Source of the DNA: an uncultured bacterium
GTDB taxonomy: Bacteria; Bacillota; Clostridia; Oscillospirales; Oscillospiraceae
NCBI GenBank assembly: GCA_947073515.1
Contig: CAMTMC010000003.1
Location: 1 to 64,000 of the forward strand
Direction of reading: 5' to 3'
Length of the DNA: 64,000 nt
In this document: piece after piece, positions 43,430 to 51,932 of the stretch
How positions within the stretch are numbered: the first letter of the stretch is position 1
How the letters are laid out: the number at the start of each line of letters is the position of its first letter
Notes under the pieces: generated by a model
Told to the model about the DNA's origin: nothing
Seen by the model: the letters and a program-made list of their open reading frames with translations, nothing else
The model's database searches: none
Made by a program: the position numbers and the translations under genes

Positions 43430-45064
43430 ATGCCTATCACCGATCTGCTGGAGCGCAACAGCAAACTGTACGGCGACGAGACCGCCCTGGTGGAAATCAA
43501 CCCGGAGATCCAGGAGGAGCAGCGGGTGACCTGGAAGGAGTACGCCCTGATCCAGCCCACCGCCACCGCCCCCTACCGCCGGGAGATCACCTGGTCCGTC
43601 TTTGACGAGAAGGCCAACCGGGTGGCCAACATGCTGCTGGGCCGGGGCATCCGCAAGGGGCAGAAGGTGGCCATCCTGCTGATGAACTGCCTGGAGTGGC
43701 TGCCCATCTATTTCGGGATTTTGAAGGCCGGGGCCATCGCCGTGCCGCTGAATTTCCGGTACACCTCCGGCGAGATCGACTACTGCCTGCGGCTGGCGGA
43801 CGCCGACGTGCTGTTTTTCGGGCCGGAGTTCATCGGCCGGGTGGAGGAGATCGTGCCCAAGATCTCCCACCAGATGCTCCTGCTGTTTGTGGGGGAGGGC
43901 TCCCCCTCCTTCGCTGAGGACTACCTGCGGGCCACCGCCAACTGCTCCAGCCAGGCCCCCAAGGTGCTGGTGGATGACGAGGACGAGGGGGCCATCTACT
44001 ACTCCTCCGGCACCACCGGCTTCCCCAAGGCCATTTTGCTCAAGCACGCCGCCCTCCTCCAGTCCGCCCGGATGGAGGCCATCCACCACGAGACCACCCA
44101 CGAGGACGTGTTCCTGTGCATCCCGCCCCTGTACCACACCGGGGCGAAAATGCACTGGTTTGGCTCCCTGTTCACCGGGAGCAAGGCCGTGCTGCTGAAG
44201 GGGAGCTCCCCCCAGGCCATCTTCCAGGCCGCCAGCCAGGAGCGGTGTACCATCGTCTGGCTGCTGGTGCCCTGGTGCCAGGACATCCTGGCCGCCCTGG
44301 ACCGGGGGGACTTGAACCTTGACAGCTACCATTTAGACCAGTGGCGGCTGATGCACATCGGCGCCCAGCCGGTGCCCCCCTCCCTCATCAAGCACTGGAT
44401 GGATTACTTCCCCCGCCACAAGTATGACACCAACTACGGCCTGTCCGAGTCCACCGGCCCGGGCTGCGTCCACCTGGGGATGGACCACATCCACAAGGTG
44501 GGGGCCATCGGCGTGCCCGGCTACGGCTGGAAGGTGAAAATTGTGGACGAGGGAAATGTCCCCGTCCCCCAGGGCGAGGTGGGGGAGCTGTGCGTGAAGG
44601 GCCCCGGCGTCATGGTGTGCTACTACCACAACCAGGAGGCTACCGGCGAGGTGCTGGAAAACGGCTGGCTCCACACCGGGGACATGGCCCGGCAGGACGG
44701 GGAGGGCTTCATCTTCCTGGTGGACCGGAAAAAGGACGTGATCATCTCCGGCGGCGAGAACCTGTACCCGGTACAGATTGAGGACTTCCTGTCCGCCTAC
44801 CCCAAGATCCACGACGTGGCGGTCATCGGCCTGCCCGACCAGCGGCTGGGGGAGATTGCCGCCGCCATCGTCCAGATCAAGGAGGGCATGTCCTGCACTG
44901 AGAGCGAGATCAACCAGTTCTGTATGGACCTGCCCCGGTACAAGCGGCCCCGGAAGATCATCTTCGCTGACGTCCCCCGGAACCCCACCGGCAAGATAGA
45001 AAAGCCCAAGCTGCGGGAGAAGTACTGCGGCGTCCGGCTGGTGGAGGCCCAGAACCAGGGCTGA
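43430..45064 (+). CDS. Class I adenylate-forming acyl-CoA synthetase
   Basis: 544 residues. Core motifs: YYSSGTTGFPKAILL (AMP P-loop, ~184-198), YGLSESTGPG, WLHTGDMARQDGEGF, and the lid with VDRKKDVIISGGENLYP and PRNPTGKIEK (catalytic lysine). Activates a carboxylic acid to its CoA thioester; the LCFA/o-succinylbenzoate-type group fits, but chain length or aromatic preference cannot be read. Residues ~33-50 form an insertion (EEQRVTWKEYALIQPTAT) before the usual start of the fold. RBS AAAGGAA. Monocistronic. Confidence 0.9.
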   Translation: MPITDLLERNSKLYGDETALVEINPEIQEEQRVTWKEYALIQPTATAPYRREITWSVFDEKANRVANMLLGRGIRKGQKVAILLMNCLEWLPIYFGILKAGAIAVPLNFRYTSGEIDYCLRLADADVLFFGPEFIGRVEEIVPKISHQMLLLFVGEGSPSFAEDYLRATANCSSQAPKVLVDDEDEGAIYYSSGTTGFPKAILLKHAALLQSARMEAIHHETTHEDVFLCIPPLYHTGAKMHWFGSLFTGSKAVLLKGSSPQAIFQAASQERCTIVWLLVPWCQDILAALDRGDLNLDSYHLDQWRLMHIGAQPVPPSLIKHWMDYFPRHKYDTNYGLSESTGPGCVHLGMDHIHKVGAIGVPGYGWKVKIVDEGNVPVPQGEVGELCVKGPGVMVCYYHNQEATGEVLENGWLHTGDMARQDGEGFIFLVDRKKDVIISGGENLYPVQIEDFLSAYPKIHDVAVIGLPDQRLGEIAAAIVQIKEGMSCTESEINQFCMDLPRYKRPRKIIFADVPRNPTGKIEKPKLREKYCGVRLVEAQNQG

Positions 45065-45082
45065 TTTCCCCGATACGCCCAC

Positions 45083-45120
45083 AAGAAAGCGCCCGCGGCT
45101 TCCGCTGCGGGCGCTTTCTT
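45083..45120. terminator. Bidirectional terminator between the synthetase and the phage-like cluster
   Basis: AAGAAAGCGCCCGCGGC, four-base loop, GCTGCGGGCGCTTTCTT; marks the 3' end of the phage-like operon. Confidence 0.9.
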
Positions 45121-45688
45121 ACATGTACTCCACACAGACCTCCAGCTGTTCCCAGGTCAGCTCCAGCTCATCCAGGGACTGCCAGGTGGGGAAGAGCTCC
45201 TCCAGCTCCCTCCAGGTGAGGTACCAGAAGCGGTACTCAATCCCCAGGTGGGCGGGGAGGATGTCCTCGATGATCTTCTTCAGCTCCTCGAAGCTGTCCG
45301 GCTTCCCGGCCACCCCGGGGAAGGAGACGGCCACCTGCCCCACCCCGGTCTCCTCCACCACGGCGGGGATGCCGCAGCCGGAGATGGTATCGTTGATGGC
45401 GGCCAGGGTGAAGCTGTCCCCGCCGATCCGCAGCAGGGCGGCCAGGGCGGCGGCCAGCCGCCTGGGCTCAGTGGCCACCGGGCGGCGGACCAGCAGGCGG
45501 GCGATGTTCTCCAGCCCCCAGCTCTCCGCTGTCACCAGGGAGGACTCCCGCTGGATCTCCTCCAGCCAGCCCCCCAGGTGGTCCAGGGCCGCCCCCTGGG
45601 CGTCCAGCTCCCCGCCGTTGAAGGGGGCCTCCAGGTTGTAGACCCCCAGGGGGCGGAGCAGCTCCCTCAAATACAAAGCGTGGTTCAT
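45119..45688 (-). CDS. Phage tail protein I / YmfQ-like (DUF2313)
   Basis: 189 residues, last gene of the phage-like operon. MNHALYLRELLRPLGVYNL at the start and the AINDTISGCGIPAVVEE segment fit the YmfQ/XkdT-associated DUF2313 family that sits at the edge of contractile baseplates. The C-terminus repeats a W-x-ELEELF/W-x-LDELEL/W-x-QLEV pattern, three aromatic-acidic repeats that may bind a fibre. Overlaps the baseplate J gene as ATGA. A terminator follows with no fibre gene. Confidence 0.8.
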   Translation of the reverse strand: MNHALYLRELLRPLGVYNLEAPFNGGELDAQGAALDHLGGWLEEIQRESSLVTAESWGLENIARLLVRRPVATEPRRLAAALAALLRIGGDSFTLAAINDTISGCGIPAVVEETGVGQVAVSFPGVAGKPDSFEELKKIIEDILPAHLGIEYRFWYLTWRELEELFPTWQSLDELELTWEQLEVCVEYM

Positions 45689-46749
45689 GTCAGCCCCTCC
45701 ACGTTCAGCTCCCCCAGCCGGGGCAGCTGATCGGGCTCCACCGTCAGGTCGGCGGCGGGGGCTTTGATCTTATAGTTTACTACCCCGTCACATCCGAAGA
45801 TCAGGTGGCCCAGCTGGGCCCGGAGGATGTCCCGGCCCAGGAGCCTGCCGTTGAACCAGTCCCGGATGGCCGCCTCCACCCCGTCCAGCACCTGGCGTTT
45901 CTCCCAGCCCTCCTTGGCCTCCACCTGGATGTCCAGATCCACCGTCATCGGCTCCGGCGCCCGGACCTGGACATCCACGGCGATCTCCCGCCGCTCCTGG
46001 AAGTACTCCTCCAGCTCCGCCAGCAGCTCCTCGCCGGGCATCCCGGCCAGGGTGGCCGGGATGACATCCACCGTCCCGATCCCCCGGGGCCGGGAGATGA
46101 CCGTGGCCGCCGCCACCTGGTCGAAGGACAGGGCCCCCTGCTGGTAGAAGGCGGCGTTGGCGCCGTTGGGCAGGCGCTGGAAGGTGTCCAGCACCCGCTG
46201 GCGCAGCTCCCCGTCCCCCTCCCCGTCGGCGCCGCCGGCGCAGGGCAGGGGGTTGGTACAGGCGGCGATCCCCATGGGGGCCACCGCCATAGACACGATG
46301 GCGCCGGCGGATACGTTGCCGGCGGCGCCGGGCTCCAGGGCCCGGATGGGCACGTCCACCGTCACATCCCCCGCCGGCAGGACGGCGGGCCGGACGGTCT
46401 CAAAGCGCACCAGGCCCGCCGTCATGCACACCGTCCCCTGGGGGATATCCCGGGGGGAGGCGGAGGCCTCCCCGGCGATCAGCCGAACCGTCCCCTCCGC
46501 CGCCACCGGCGCCTTGCGCTCCAGACCCCGCAGTTGGGCGTGGCAGTCCAGATAGCGCCCCTCGGCGGTCTGGGGGAAAGCCTGCCTCGTCACCCAGTCC
46601 GCCTGGACGTACAGGGCGTACACCTGGGCCGCCAGGGCATACATGCGGGCGGACAGGTCGGCCCCCTCCCGGGGCTCCAGACCGGTCTTCTCCCCAAAAT
46701 CCGCCAGCATCTGGCGATAAATTTCCTCAATCGTCTTTATGGCCTTCAC
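45685..46749 (-). CDS. Baseplate J-like protein
   Basis: 354 residues, gpJ/XkdT wedge protein of contractile tails. DIPQGTVCMTAGLVRFET, PIRALEPGAAGNVSAGAI and LRQRVLDTFQRLPNGANAAF are typical of the family, followed by the VISRPRGIGTVDVIPAT segment. GTG start 46749 lies close behind the stop of the gp25-like gene. Likely forms the wedge with the gp25-like and gpI-like products. Confidence 0.9.
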   Translation of the reverse strand: MKAIKTIEEIYRQMLADFGEKTGLEPREGADLSARMYALAAQVYALYVQADWVTRQAFPQTAEGRYLDCHAQLRGLERKAPVAAEGTVRLIAGEASASPRDIPQGTVCMTAGLVRFETVRPAVLPAGDVTVDVPIRALEPGAAGNVSAGAIVSMAVAPMGIAACTNPLPCAGGADGEGDGELRQRVLDTFQRLPNGANAAFYQQGALSFDQVAAATVISRPRGIGTVDVIPATLAGMPGEELLAELEEYFQERREIAVDVQVRAPEPMTVDLDIQVEAKEGWEKRQVLDGVEAAIRDWFNGRLLGRDILRAQLGHLIFGCDGVVNYKIKAPAADLTVEPDQLPRLGELNVEGLT

Positions 46750-46755
46750 TCCCTC

Positions 46756-47100
46756 TCATACCTTCAGCTGGACGGCCAGCGTCTCCCCCCGCCAATCCAG
46801 GAACACGGCGACCTGGGCCCCGTCCCCCTCCGGGGTGAGCTCCACGGAGCGCACCTTCAGCTCCCGCTCCCCCTGGAGGGCCTCGGCCACGTACTGGGCG
46901 GCCAGGGCCTGGCGGGCGGCGGGCTTCTCCCGGCCCAGCTGGTACAGGCGGCTGCCCATCTCCGGCAGAAAAGGCAGGCCGCCCCGCCGGGCGGTGAGGA
47001 GAAAGAGCGCCCGGGCCAGCACCTCCTGGCCTCCGTCTAGGGTGGTTAGCCCTCCTGCCCCGTCAGGGACATAGTCCCCCTCCATCAGTTTTCGTTCCAT
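46756..47100 (-). CDS. gp25/gpW-like baseplate wedge protein
   Basis: 114 residues with the gp25 pattern: a GGLTTLDGGQEVLARALFLL start, a helix-rich middle (FLPEMGSRLYQL) and a C-terminal beta pair ending VAVFLDWRGETLAVQLKV. It links sheath initiation to the baseplate. RBS GGAGGGG before the ATG. Confidence 0.82.
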   Translation of the reverse strand: MERKLMEGDYVPDGAGGLTTLDGGQEVLARALFLLTARRGGLPFLPEMGSRLYQLGREKPAARQALAAQYVAEALQGERELKVRSVELTPEGDGAQVAVFLDWRGETLAVQLKV

Positions 47101-47113
47101 CGTCCCCTCCTCG

Positions 47114-47551
47114 CTATCCCAGCAGCTCCATCACGATCTGGATGATATACTCCTTCAGCTCCTGGCCATTGACATAGACAGGGCCGGCCAGCTCCGTCCT
47201 GCTCTGGCTCAGGCGGACGGCGCTCCCCTGATAGGCGAGGGCCAGCTCATCCCGGCCCAGAAGAACGGAGCTCTCCCCACCGGTCAATTTCACTTCCCCC
47301 GGATTCAGCTCCACCTCCTTCTGGACCGTGCCCAGGACGCAGGGGGACTCCCCCTCCGCCCCGGCCTTCAAGACCAGCACCTTCTCCCCTGACCCGGGCC
47401 GCCAGCAGTAGCCTCCGGGGCTGTATACCGTCAGCCACCGCCGCTCGCCCCCCAGGCTCACCCCGGCGGGGTCGCCCCCCAGGGTCACGGTCCCCAGCTC
47501 CGCCGGGGCCTCCCGGACGGGGGCCTCCCGCCTGCGCTCTGATGTCCACAT
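47114..47551 (-). CDS. Baseplate spike / gpV-like protein
   Basis: 145 residues, beta-rich OB-like core (VTLGGDPAGVSLGG, WRPGSGEKVLVLKAG, VLGTVQKEVELNPGEVKL). The order between the gpD-like and gp25-like genes matches baseplate assembly protein V, the puncturing spike. No metal-binding HxH tip is seen at the C-terminus. Identification rests mainly on position and beta pattern. Confidence 0.65.
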   Translation of the reverse strand: MWTSERRREAPVREAPAELGTVTLGGDPAGVSLGGERRWLTVYSPGGYCWRPGSGEKVLVLKAGAEGESPCVLGTVQKEVELNPGEVKLTGGESSVLLGRDELALAYQGSAVRLSQSRTELAGPVYVNGQELKEYIIQIVMELLG

Positions 47552-47562
47552 CGTCCCTCACC

Positions 47563-48513
47563 TCACAGTAAAATATCCGGGGGCGCCAGCTCCAGCCGGC
47601 TCCAATAGCCCCTTCGATCCATACCCACGCACACCCGAACCGCCCGGTAGCGGCCGTTCCAATCCCAGCCGGAGCGCTGGACGCTCACCAGCTCCCCCGG
47701 CCAGGCGCAGAAGGGCTGGGCGATGGTCACCTCCAGCCGCTGGCGCTCCGCCCCCGATTTTTCCAGCTGGAACTGGCCGGAGTAGCGGGTGGCTTTGAAG
47801 CTGCTCTTGCTGGGCATGGTGATCACCCGCCGGGCCATACCCCCGGCCTGCTGGAACTGGCTGTCATCCACCGGCTCCACCCGTCCGCTCCACCGGTTTC
47901 GCACCAGCACCTGGGACAGCGCGCCGTACCTCCGGTCCCGCCGGGTGATGGCGGTGACCGGGGCGTTGTCCCCGATCACCCGCTCCTGGCCGTCGCTCCA
48001 CGGGGAGAGCACCAGCCGGCCCATCCGGTCGAAGCGGGGGGACACCCCGCCGTAGTACCGGGCGAAGTCGTACACCACCGACCACTCGCTGCTGCCCGTG
48101 GACACCGAGAACTGGGACACCGCCGGCAGCTGGCCCCCCGGCGCCGCCTCCACCCCGTAGGGGGTGACGTGATCCCGCAGGATATCCGCCTGGGTGGCGG
48201 ACAGGTAGTCCTGGCTCAGGGCCTCGTTGTCCAGCAGGCGGGCGGCCATCCCCCGGCCGGAGAGCTCCAGCATCCGGCCGGCGGAGGTGATGGTCACCTC
48301 GCACTCGTCCACCACGCCGGTGAATACCCGCTCCCCCTCCCGCTCCCCCTGGAACATCACCCAGTCCTCCGGCTTGGTGGGGTTTTCCCCGTCCCAGGGA
48401 CAGCGCAGCCAGAAGCTGTCGCAGGGCACCCCGGCGGTGTAGTCCATCTGCCAGCTCTCCGCCGGGGGGAGGGCCCACCGGACGCCAGAGCAGTCCACCA
48501 CATAGGCGTTCAC
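47563..48513 (-). CDS. XkdQ/gpD-like late tail protein
   Basis: 316 residues from a GTG start overlapping the LysM gene stop (GTGA). The SWQMDYTAGVPCDSFWL start and the EVTITSAGRMLELSGRGMAA segment (a hub-domain signature), followed by DILRDHVTPYGVEA, resemble XkdQ and phage Mu gp44/gpD hub proteins. It should form the central baseplate hub with the spike. Confidence 0.82.
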   Translation of the reverse strand: MNAYVVDCSGVRWALPPAESWQMDYTAGVPCDSFWLRCPWDGENPTKPEDWVMFQGEREGERVFTGVVDECEVTITSAGRMLELSGRGMAARLLDNEALSQDYLSATQADILRDHVTPYGVEAAPGGQLPAVSQFSVSTGSSEWSVVYDFARYYGGVSPRFDRMGRLVLSPWSDGQERVIGDNAPVTAITRRDRRYGALSQVLVRNRWSGRVEPVDDSQFQQAGGMARRVITMPSKSSFKATRYSGQFQLEKSGAERQRLEVTIAQPFCAWPGELVSVQRSGWDWNGRYRAVRVCVGMDRRGYWSRLELAPPDILL

Positions 48514-49088
48514 CGCACCCGCACCTCCTCCCCCACCCGGATCAGGTTGGGATTTTTGATCTGGGGGTTCAGCGCCACCAGCTCGGGCAGGCTCACCCCG
48601 TATTTTCTGGCCAGGTCCCACAGGGTATCCCCCTTCACCACCCGGTGGTAGACGGCGCCGGAGGAGGCCCCGCCGTCCTCCAGCCCTCCGCCGCCCTGGG
48701 CCAGGCCGGTGTCCTGGTTGGCCAGCCCGGACCAGCCGCTGTTGTCCTCCCAGAAGGTGAAGGAGTAGCGGACATAGTCGGGCCGGGGCTCCTGCTCCAG
48801 CCGGAGGCTGACAAAGTAGGCGCTGGACACCTGCCAGAGGGGGTGGATCAGCAGCCCGGGGCCGCTGTTGTAGAAGACGTTGGCCAGCTGGCCAAACTGC
48901 CCGTAGGCCCCCTCCCCCACAAATTCCCCCTCCCCCTCCATCACCCGGTTGCTCAGCCCCAGATCCTGGAGCTGGTACAGGCCGAAGGGGGTCTTGTGCA
49001 GGGCCATTTTCCGCTCATAGTCAATGGAGTACACCCGGGGGTTGTGGGGCCAGATGTAGTTCTTGTAGCGCATGGGTGACAGCACCAT
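48510..49088 (-). CDS. LysM-containing tail protein (XkdP-like)
   Basis: 192 residues. A ~115-residue N-terminal domain ending near RYSFTFWEDNSG is followed by a Gly-rich linker and a C-terminal LysM domain (YHRVVKGDTLWDLARKYG...LNPQIKNPNLIRVGEEV). XkdP of PBSX has the same arrangement; LysM probably anchors the hub to the tube or peptidoglycan. RBS AGGAGGGG seven bases before the ATG at 49088. Confidence 0.88.
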   Translation of the reverse strand: MVLSPMRYKNYIWPHNPRVYSIDYERKMALHKTPFGLYQLQDLGLSNRVMEGEGEFVGEGAYGQFGQLANVFYNSGPGLLIHPLWQVSSAYFVSLRLEQEPRPDYVRYSFTFWEDNSGWSGLANQDTGLAQGGGGLEDGGASSGAVYHRVVKGDTLWDLARKYGVSLPELVALNPQIKNPNLIRVGEEVRVR

Positions 49089-49105
49089 AGACCGTCCCCT
49101 CCTTT

Positions 49106-49810
49106 TCAGTATAGATAAAAGCCGCCGTCATACCGGCGGCTGTCCCGGCGGAAGGCCCGGTCGGCCCGCTCCGCCCAGCGGATCTCCCCGCCGGGGAGAG
49201 GGGCGTCCCGCTCCGGGACAGGGCCGCTCCCCCAGGCCCCGAGCTGGCCCGGTTCCACCTCCGGCCAGCCGGGGACAGAGGGGGCCTCCACCCCGGGCAT
49301 CGCCGTCCGCCGCCCGCCGCTTCTAGGATTTCCGCTCTCCCCGCTCTGAGGCCGGGAGGCGGAACCGCCCTCCAGCGGAAGGGCCGCCGCCCGATCCAGC
49401 CGCTCCAGCTGAGTCAGCAGGGCGGAGGGCCGCTCCTCCCCGTCCGGCCAGTCCCGCCAGGGGGCGGCGGTGCGGCCGGGGCGCTGGGGCTCCACCGTCT
49501 CAGGCAGGTTGTTGGCCGCCCGACAGTCCTCCTCCCGGGTAGAGACGGAGACGTCTGTTCCCAAAACCTCCTCCGCCGCTCTGTAGACGGAACCGTCTGC
49601 TTTGAGTTCCGCCCCCTCTCCGGGGAGGGCGGGGGAGGGCATTCCGCCCTCCCCCCGCGCCGCTTCTCTCCCCGCCCTGGCAGGAAAGCTCTCCTCCAGC
49701 TCCAGCTCCAGCCCCGGCCCCAGGCCGGACAGGGCGGCGGACAGCCTCCGGGCCTCCTCCAGCAGGGCGTCCACGTTATCCTCCGTCAGGGGCTCTAAAT
49801 AGTCGGTCAC
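49106..49810 (-). CDS. Unrecognised 234-residue protein in the tape-measure position
   Basis: From a GTG overlapping the chaperone stop (GTGA). The sequence is rich in Glu, Arg, Pro, Gly and Ala with little predicted regular structure, apart from an N-terminal helix (TDYLEPLTEDNVDALLEEAR) and a basic-aromatic C-terminus (RAFRRDSRRYDGGFYLY). In tailed phages this slot holds the tape-measure protein, typically 600-1500 residues with long helices and hydrophobic segments; none of those features is seen. Function unknown. Confidence 0.7.
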   Translation of the reverse strand: MTDYLEPLTEDNVDALLEEARRLSAALSGLGPGLELELEESFPARAGREAARGEGGMPSPALPGEGAELKADGSVYRAAEEVLGTDVSVSTREEDCRAANNLPETVEPQRPGRTAAPWRDWPDGEERPSALLTQLERLDRAAALPLEGGSASRPQSGESGNPRSGGRRTAMPGVEAPSVPGWPEVEPGQLGAWGSGPVPERDAPLPGGEIRWAERADRAFRRDSRRYDGGFYLY

Positions 49811-50444
49811 TGTCCGCTCCCTCCTCTCAATTCCTCAAATCGGACCAAATCAAAGGCGGGGTTTTGGAATCCCTCCCCGGCCCCGGCGGTCTCCCGCCCG
49901 CAGACGGGACAGTGCTCCGCCAGCGCCCTGGCCTGGCAGCCGGGGCACAGCCTCTCCAGCTCCTCCTCCCGGTCCATAAGGGTGTTGGCCAGGCACCACA
50001 GGTAGTCCCGATCCTTCATGGCCCGGGCCCGCTCCTCGGTGGGCAGGGCGTGAAACTCCCTTAGCACCCGCCAGCGCAGCCGCTCTCCCGGGCTGTCACG
50101 GAGTTTTTTTTTACGTTGTCCAGCTCCTCCCGGGGCAAATCCAGCCCCGGGTTCTCCTGCCAGTTGAACTGGCTCCACCGGGCGGCCAAGGCGGAGATTT
50201 CCCCCACCGTCAGCCCGGCCAGCACCGCCCCGCCGTCGGGGAAGACGGGACTGTGATCCTCCGTGTGCTCCAGGGCCCGGGCCAGCAGGCAGGCGTTGGA
50301 GCACAGCGCCCGCTCCCGGTCCTCCTCCGCCAGGCCAGCGGCCTCCCGCCGGGCCTGGAGCACCTCCAAGGCAGACAGCAGGCGCAAGTCCATACCGTTG
50401 CCCAGCCCCAGCCGGTCCCGGCCCGCCAAAATGGACAGCCCCAT
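49807..50444 (-). CDS. Tail assembly chaperone fusion made by -1 frameshift (gpGT-like)
   Basis: Frame 0 (50444-50061) encodes 127 residues. At GTA-AAA-AAA-AAC, inside nine A (50104-50112), a shift of -1 enters a second frame that continues to 49807, giving a ~212-residue fusion. The second frame has a coherent protein sequence: RLRWRVLREFHALPTEERAR, WCLANTLMDREEELERLC and a zinc-like CPGC...CPVC pair. It has no start of its own. This is the arrangement of lambda G/GT and PBSX-like tail chaperones, located, as expected, after the tube gene. Confidence 0.8.
50061..50444 (-). CDS. Tail assembly chaperone, unshifted form (gpG-like)
   Basis: 127 residues, helical (MDLRLLSALEVLQARREAAG, ALCSNACLLARALEHTED), ending shortly after the slippery A run. 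Product of frame 0 translation. The ATG at 50444 follows the tube-gene stop by three bases, with GGGG upstream. It should bind the tail polymerisation machinery together with the shifted form. Confidence 0.8.
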   Translation of the reverse strand: MGLSILAGRDRLGLGNGMDLRLLSALEVLQARREAAGLAEEDRERALCSNACLLARALEHTEDHSPVFPDGGAVLAGLTVGEISALAARWSQFNWQENPGLDLPREELDNVKKNSVTARESGCAGGC

Positions 50445-50447
50445 CCT

Positions 50448-50837
50448 TTATACCCCCGTCTCGATCCGGCGGGAGGCCACCAGGGTGACCTTCTCCAGCA
50501 CCATGGTACCGATGGAGGCGCTCTCCTGGATGGAGCTCCACTCACAGTCGGAGTAGATGATCTTCTTGTCCGGCTTGCAGATGACCAGGGAAAAGCCGGA
50601 CATGGAGTAGAAGTCGATGTTGTCCCGGATGGCCTCGCTGGTGGCGTACAGCCGGGTCAGCTCCACCACATGGGCGGCCTGACCGGGAACGGTGGCCACC
50701 GGCTCCGGCTCACCGAAGGCCTCCACCGACGTGCTGCCCTTGGTGGTCTTGGCGCTGTAGCTCTGAACCACCGCCACCCGAACGCCGTCTACCTCCAGGT
50801 AGATGTCGCCGCTGGTGGGAAAGCCCGCGATACTCAT
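50448..50837 (-). CDS. Tail tube protein
   Basis: 129 residues, beta-rich, starting MSIAGFPTSGDIYLEVDGV, with YSAKTTKGSTSVEAFGEPEP and CEWSSIQESASIGTMVLEKV. Size, fold pattern and position right after the sheath gene fit the XkdM-like tube protein that polymerises inside the sheath. RBS AGGAGG with a ten-base spacer. Confidence 0.88.
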   Translation of the reverse strand: MSIAGFPTSGDIYLEVDGVRVAVVQSYSAKTTKGSTSVEAFGEPEPVATVPGQAAHVVELTRLYATSEAIRDNIDFYSMSGFSLVICKPDKKIIYSDCEWSSIQESASIGTMVLEKVTLVASRRIETGV

Positions 50838-50873
50838 ATATTACCTCCTTTTTTGATCTTGTGGCTGGGACGC

Positions 50874-51932
50874 TTACACGGTGATATGCGCCGTCAGCCA
50901 AATCTGGTTGAGCCCGTGGGCCACCGTGAAGGAGAAGTCCACCAGGCACCGGGAGCTGTCCTCCGGGTCGGTGTCCACCGCCACGTCCCCGTAGCTGGTG
51001 ATGATCTCCTGGGCCCGTTTATTCTCCAGCTCCAGCACCACCTGGGAGCGGATGGCCCCCCGGCTCTGGGGGGTGTTCTTGGCCCGGCGGAACCTGCCCC
51101 GCAGGGCGGAGCGCAGGCTGGGGATCACATTGTCCACCACCCGGATGGTGGACAAATCCCGCCAGGTGGCATCGGGCGCGCCGCCGGTGGATGTCCGGGT
51201 GGTCACGCCCCGCACCACGCTGACCACGCCGCCCACGCTCTCCACGGGGGTGACACCGCCCAGGATCAGCAGATCCAGATCCTTGTCCTCCAGCCGGGCG
51301 GCCAGGCCGTTGAGGCCGGACAGCTCCGCGCCCCCCAGGGGGACGGCGGGGTCGGGCTCCCCGGCGATGGCCCCGGCGGCGGCCGCCGCCACGCACAAGC
51401 CGGAGAGGGCCTCTCCCTTCCCGTCCAGGGCGCCGGGGGCCACCAGCACCACCCGCTCGTGGTTGAGCTCCTTGGCCCGGGCGATGAGGTCTTCCACGCT
51501 CTCGTCCGCCGCTCCGGCCACCACGCACAGCCGCTCCCGGCGCAGGTCGGAGGCGGCGGCGACGCTGTCCCGCAGGGCCTTCTGAACCTCGGCGGCGGTG
51601 CTGTCACACAGCACCAGGGCGATGTCCTCCACTCCGGCCAGGGTCTCGAAGGCCGCTTTGTAGCCCTCCCCGTCGGCCACCGGGACGGCCACCACGCCGC
51701 TGGCCCCGTTGCTCAGAGCCAGGCGGATCAGCTCCGCCATGCCCTCATCGCCGTCGGAGCCGAAAGCGGCCACCGCCCGGTCATAGCTGGTGATGGTCTG
51801 GGGGACGCCCGCCTGGGCGGTGGTATTGATGGCCGCCAGGCCCACCAGCCGGCCCGCCCCTCTGCCGCTGATGATAGACGACGCGTCGTAGGAGGAATAG
51901 ACCCCCGGACGCTGATGTACAGTAATACTCAC
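50874..51932 (-). CDS. Contractile tail sheath protein
   Basis: 352 residues. The start VSITVHQRPGVYSSYDASSI and the C-terminal TIRVVDNVIPSLRSALRGRF and VDFSFTVAHGLNQIWLTAHI stretches are typical of the XkdK/gpL sheath family. It shows that the particle has a contractile (myovirus-type) tail. GTG start overlapping the previous stop (GTGA). The length is at the short end for sheaths (usually 380-480), lacking outer decoration domains. Confidence 0.92.
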   Translation of the reverse strand: MSITVHQRPGVYSSYDASSIISGRGAGRLVGLAAINTTAQAGVPQTITSYDRAVAAFGSDGDEGMAELIRLALSNGASGVVAVPVADGEGYKAAFETLAGVEDIALVLCDSTAAEVQKALRDSVAAASDLRRERLCVVAGAADESVEDLIARAKELNHERVVLVAPGALDGKGEALSGLCVAAAAAGAIAGEPDPAVPLGGAELSGLNGLAARLEDKDLDLLILGGVTPVESVGGVVSVVRGVTTRTSTGGAPDATWRDLSTIRVVDNVIPSLRSALRGRFRRAKNTPQSRGAIRSQVVLELENKRAQEIITSYGDVAVDTDPEDSSRCLVDFSFTVAHGLNQIWLTAHITV

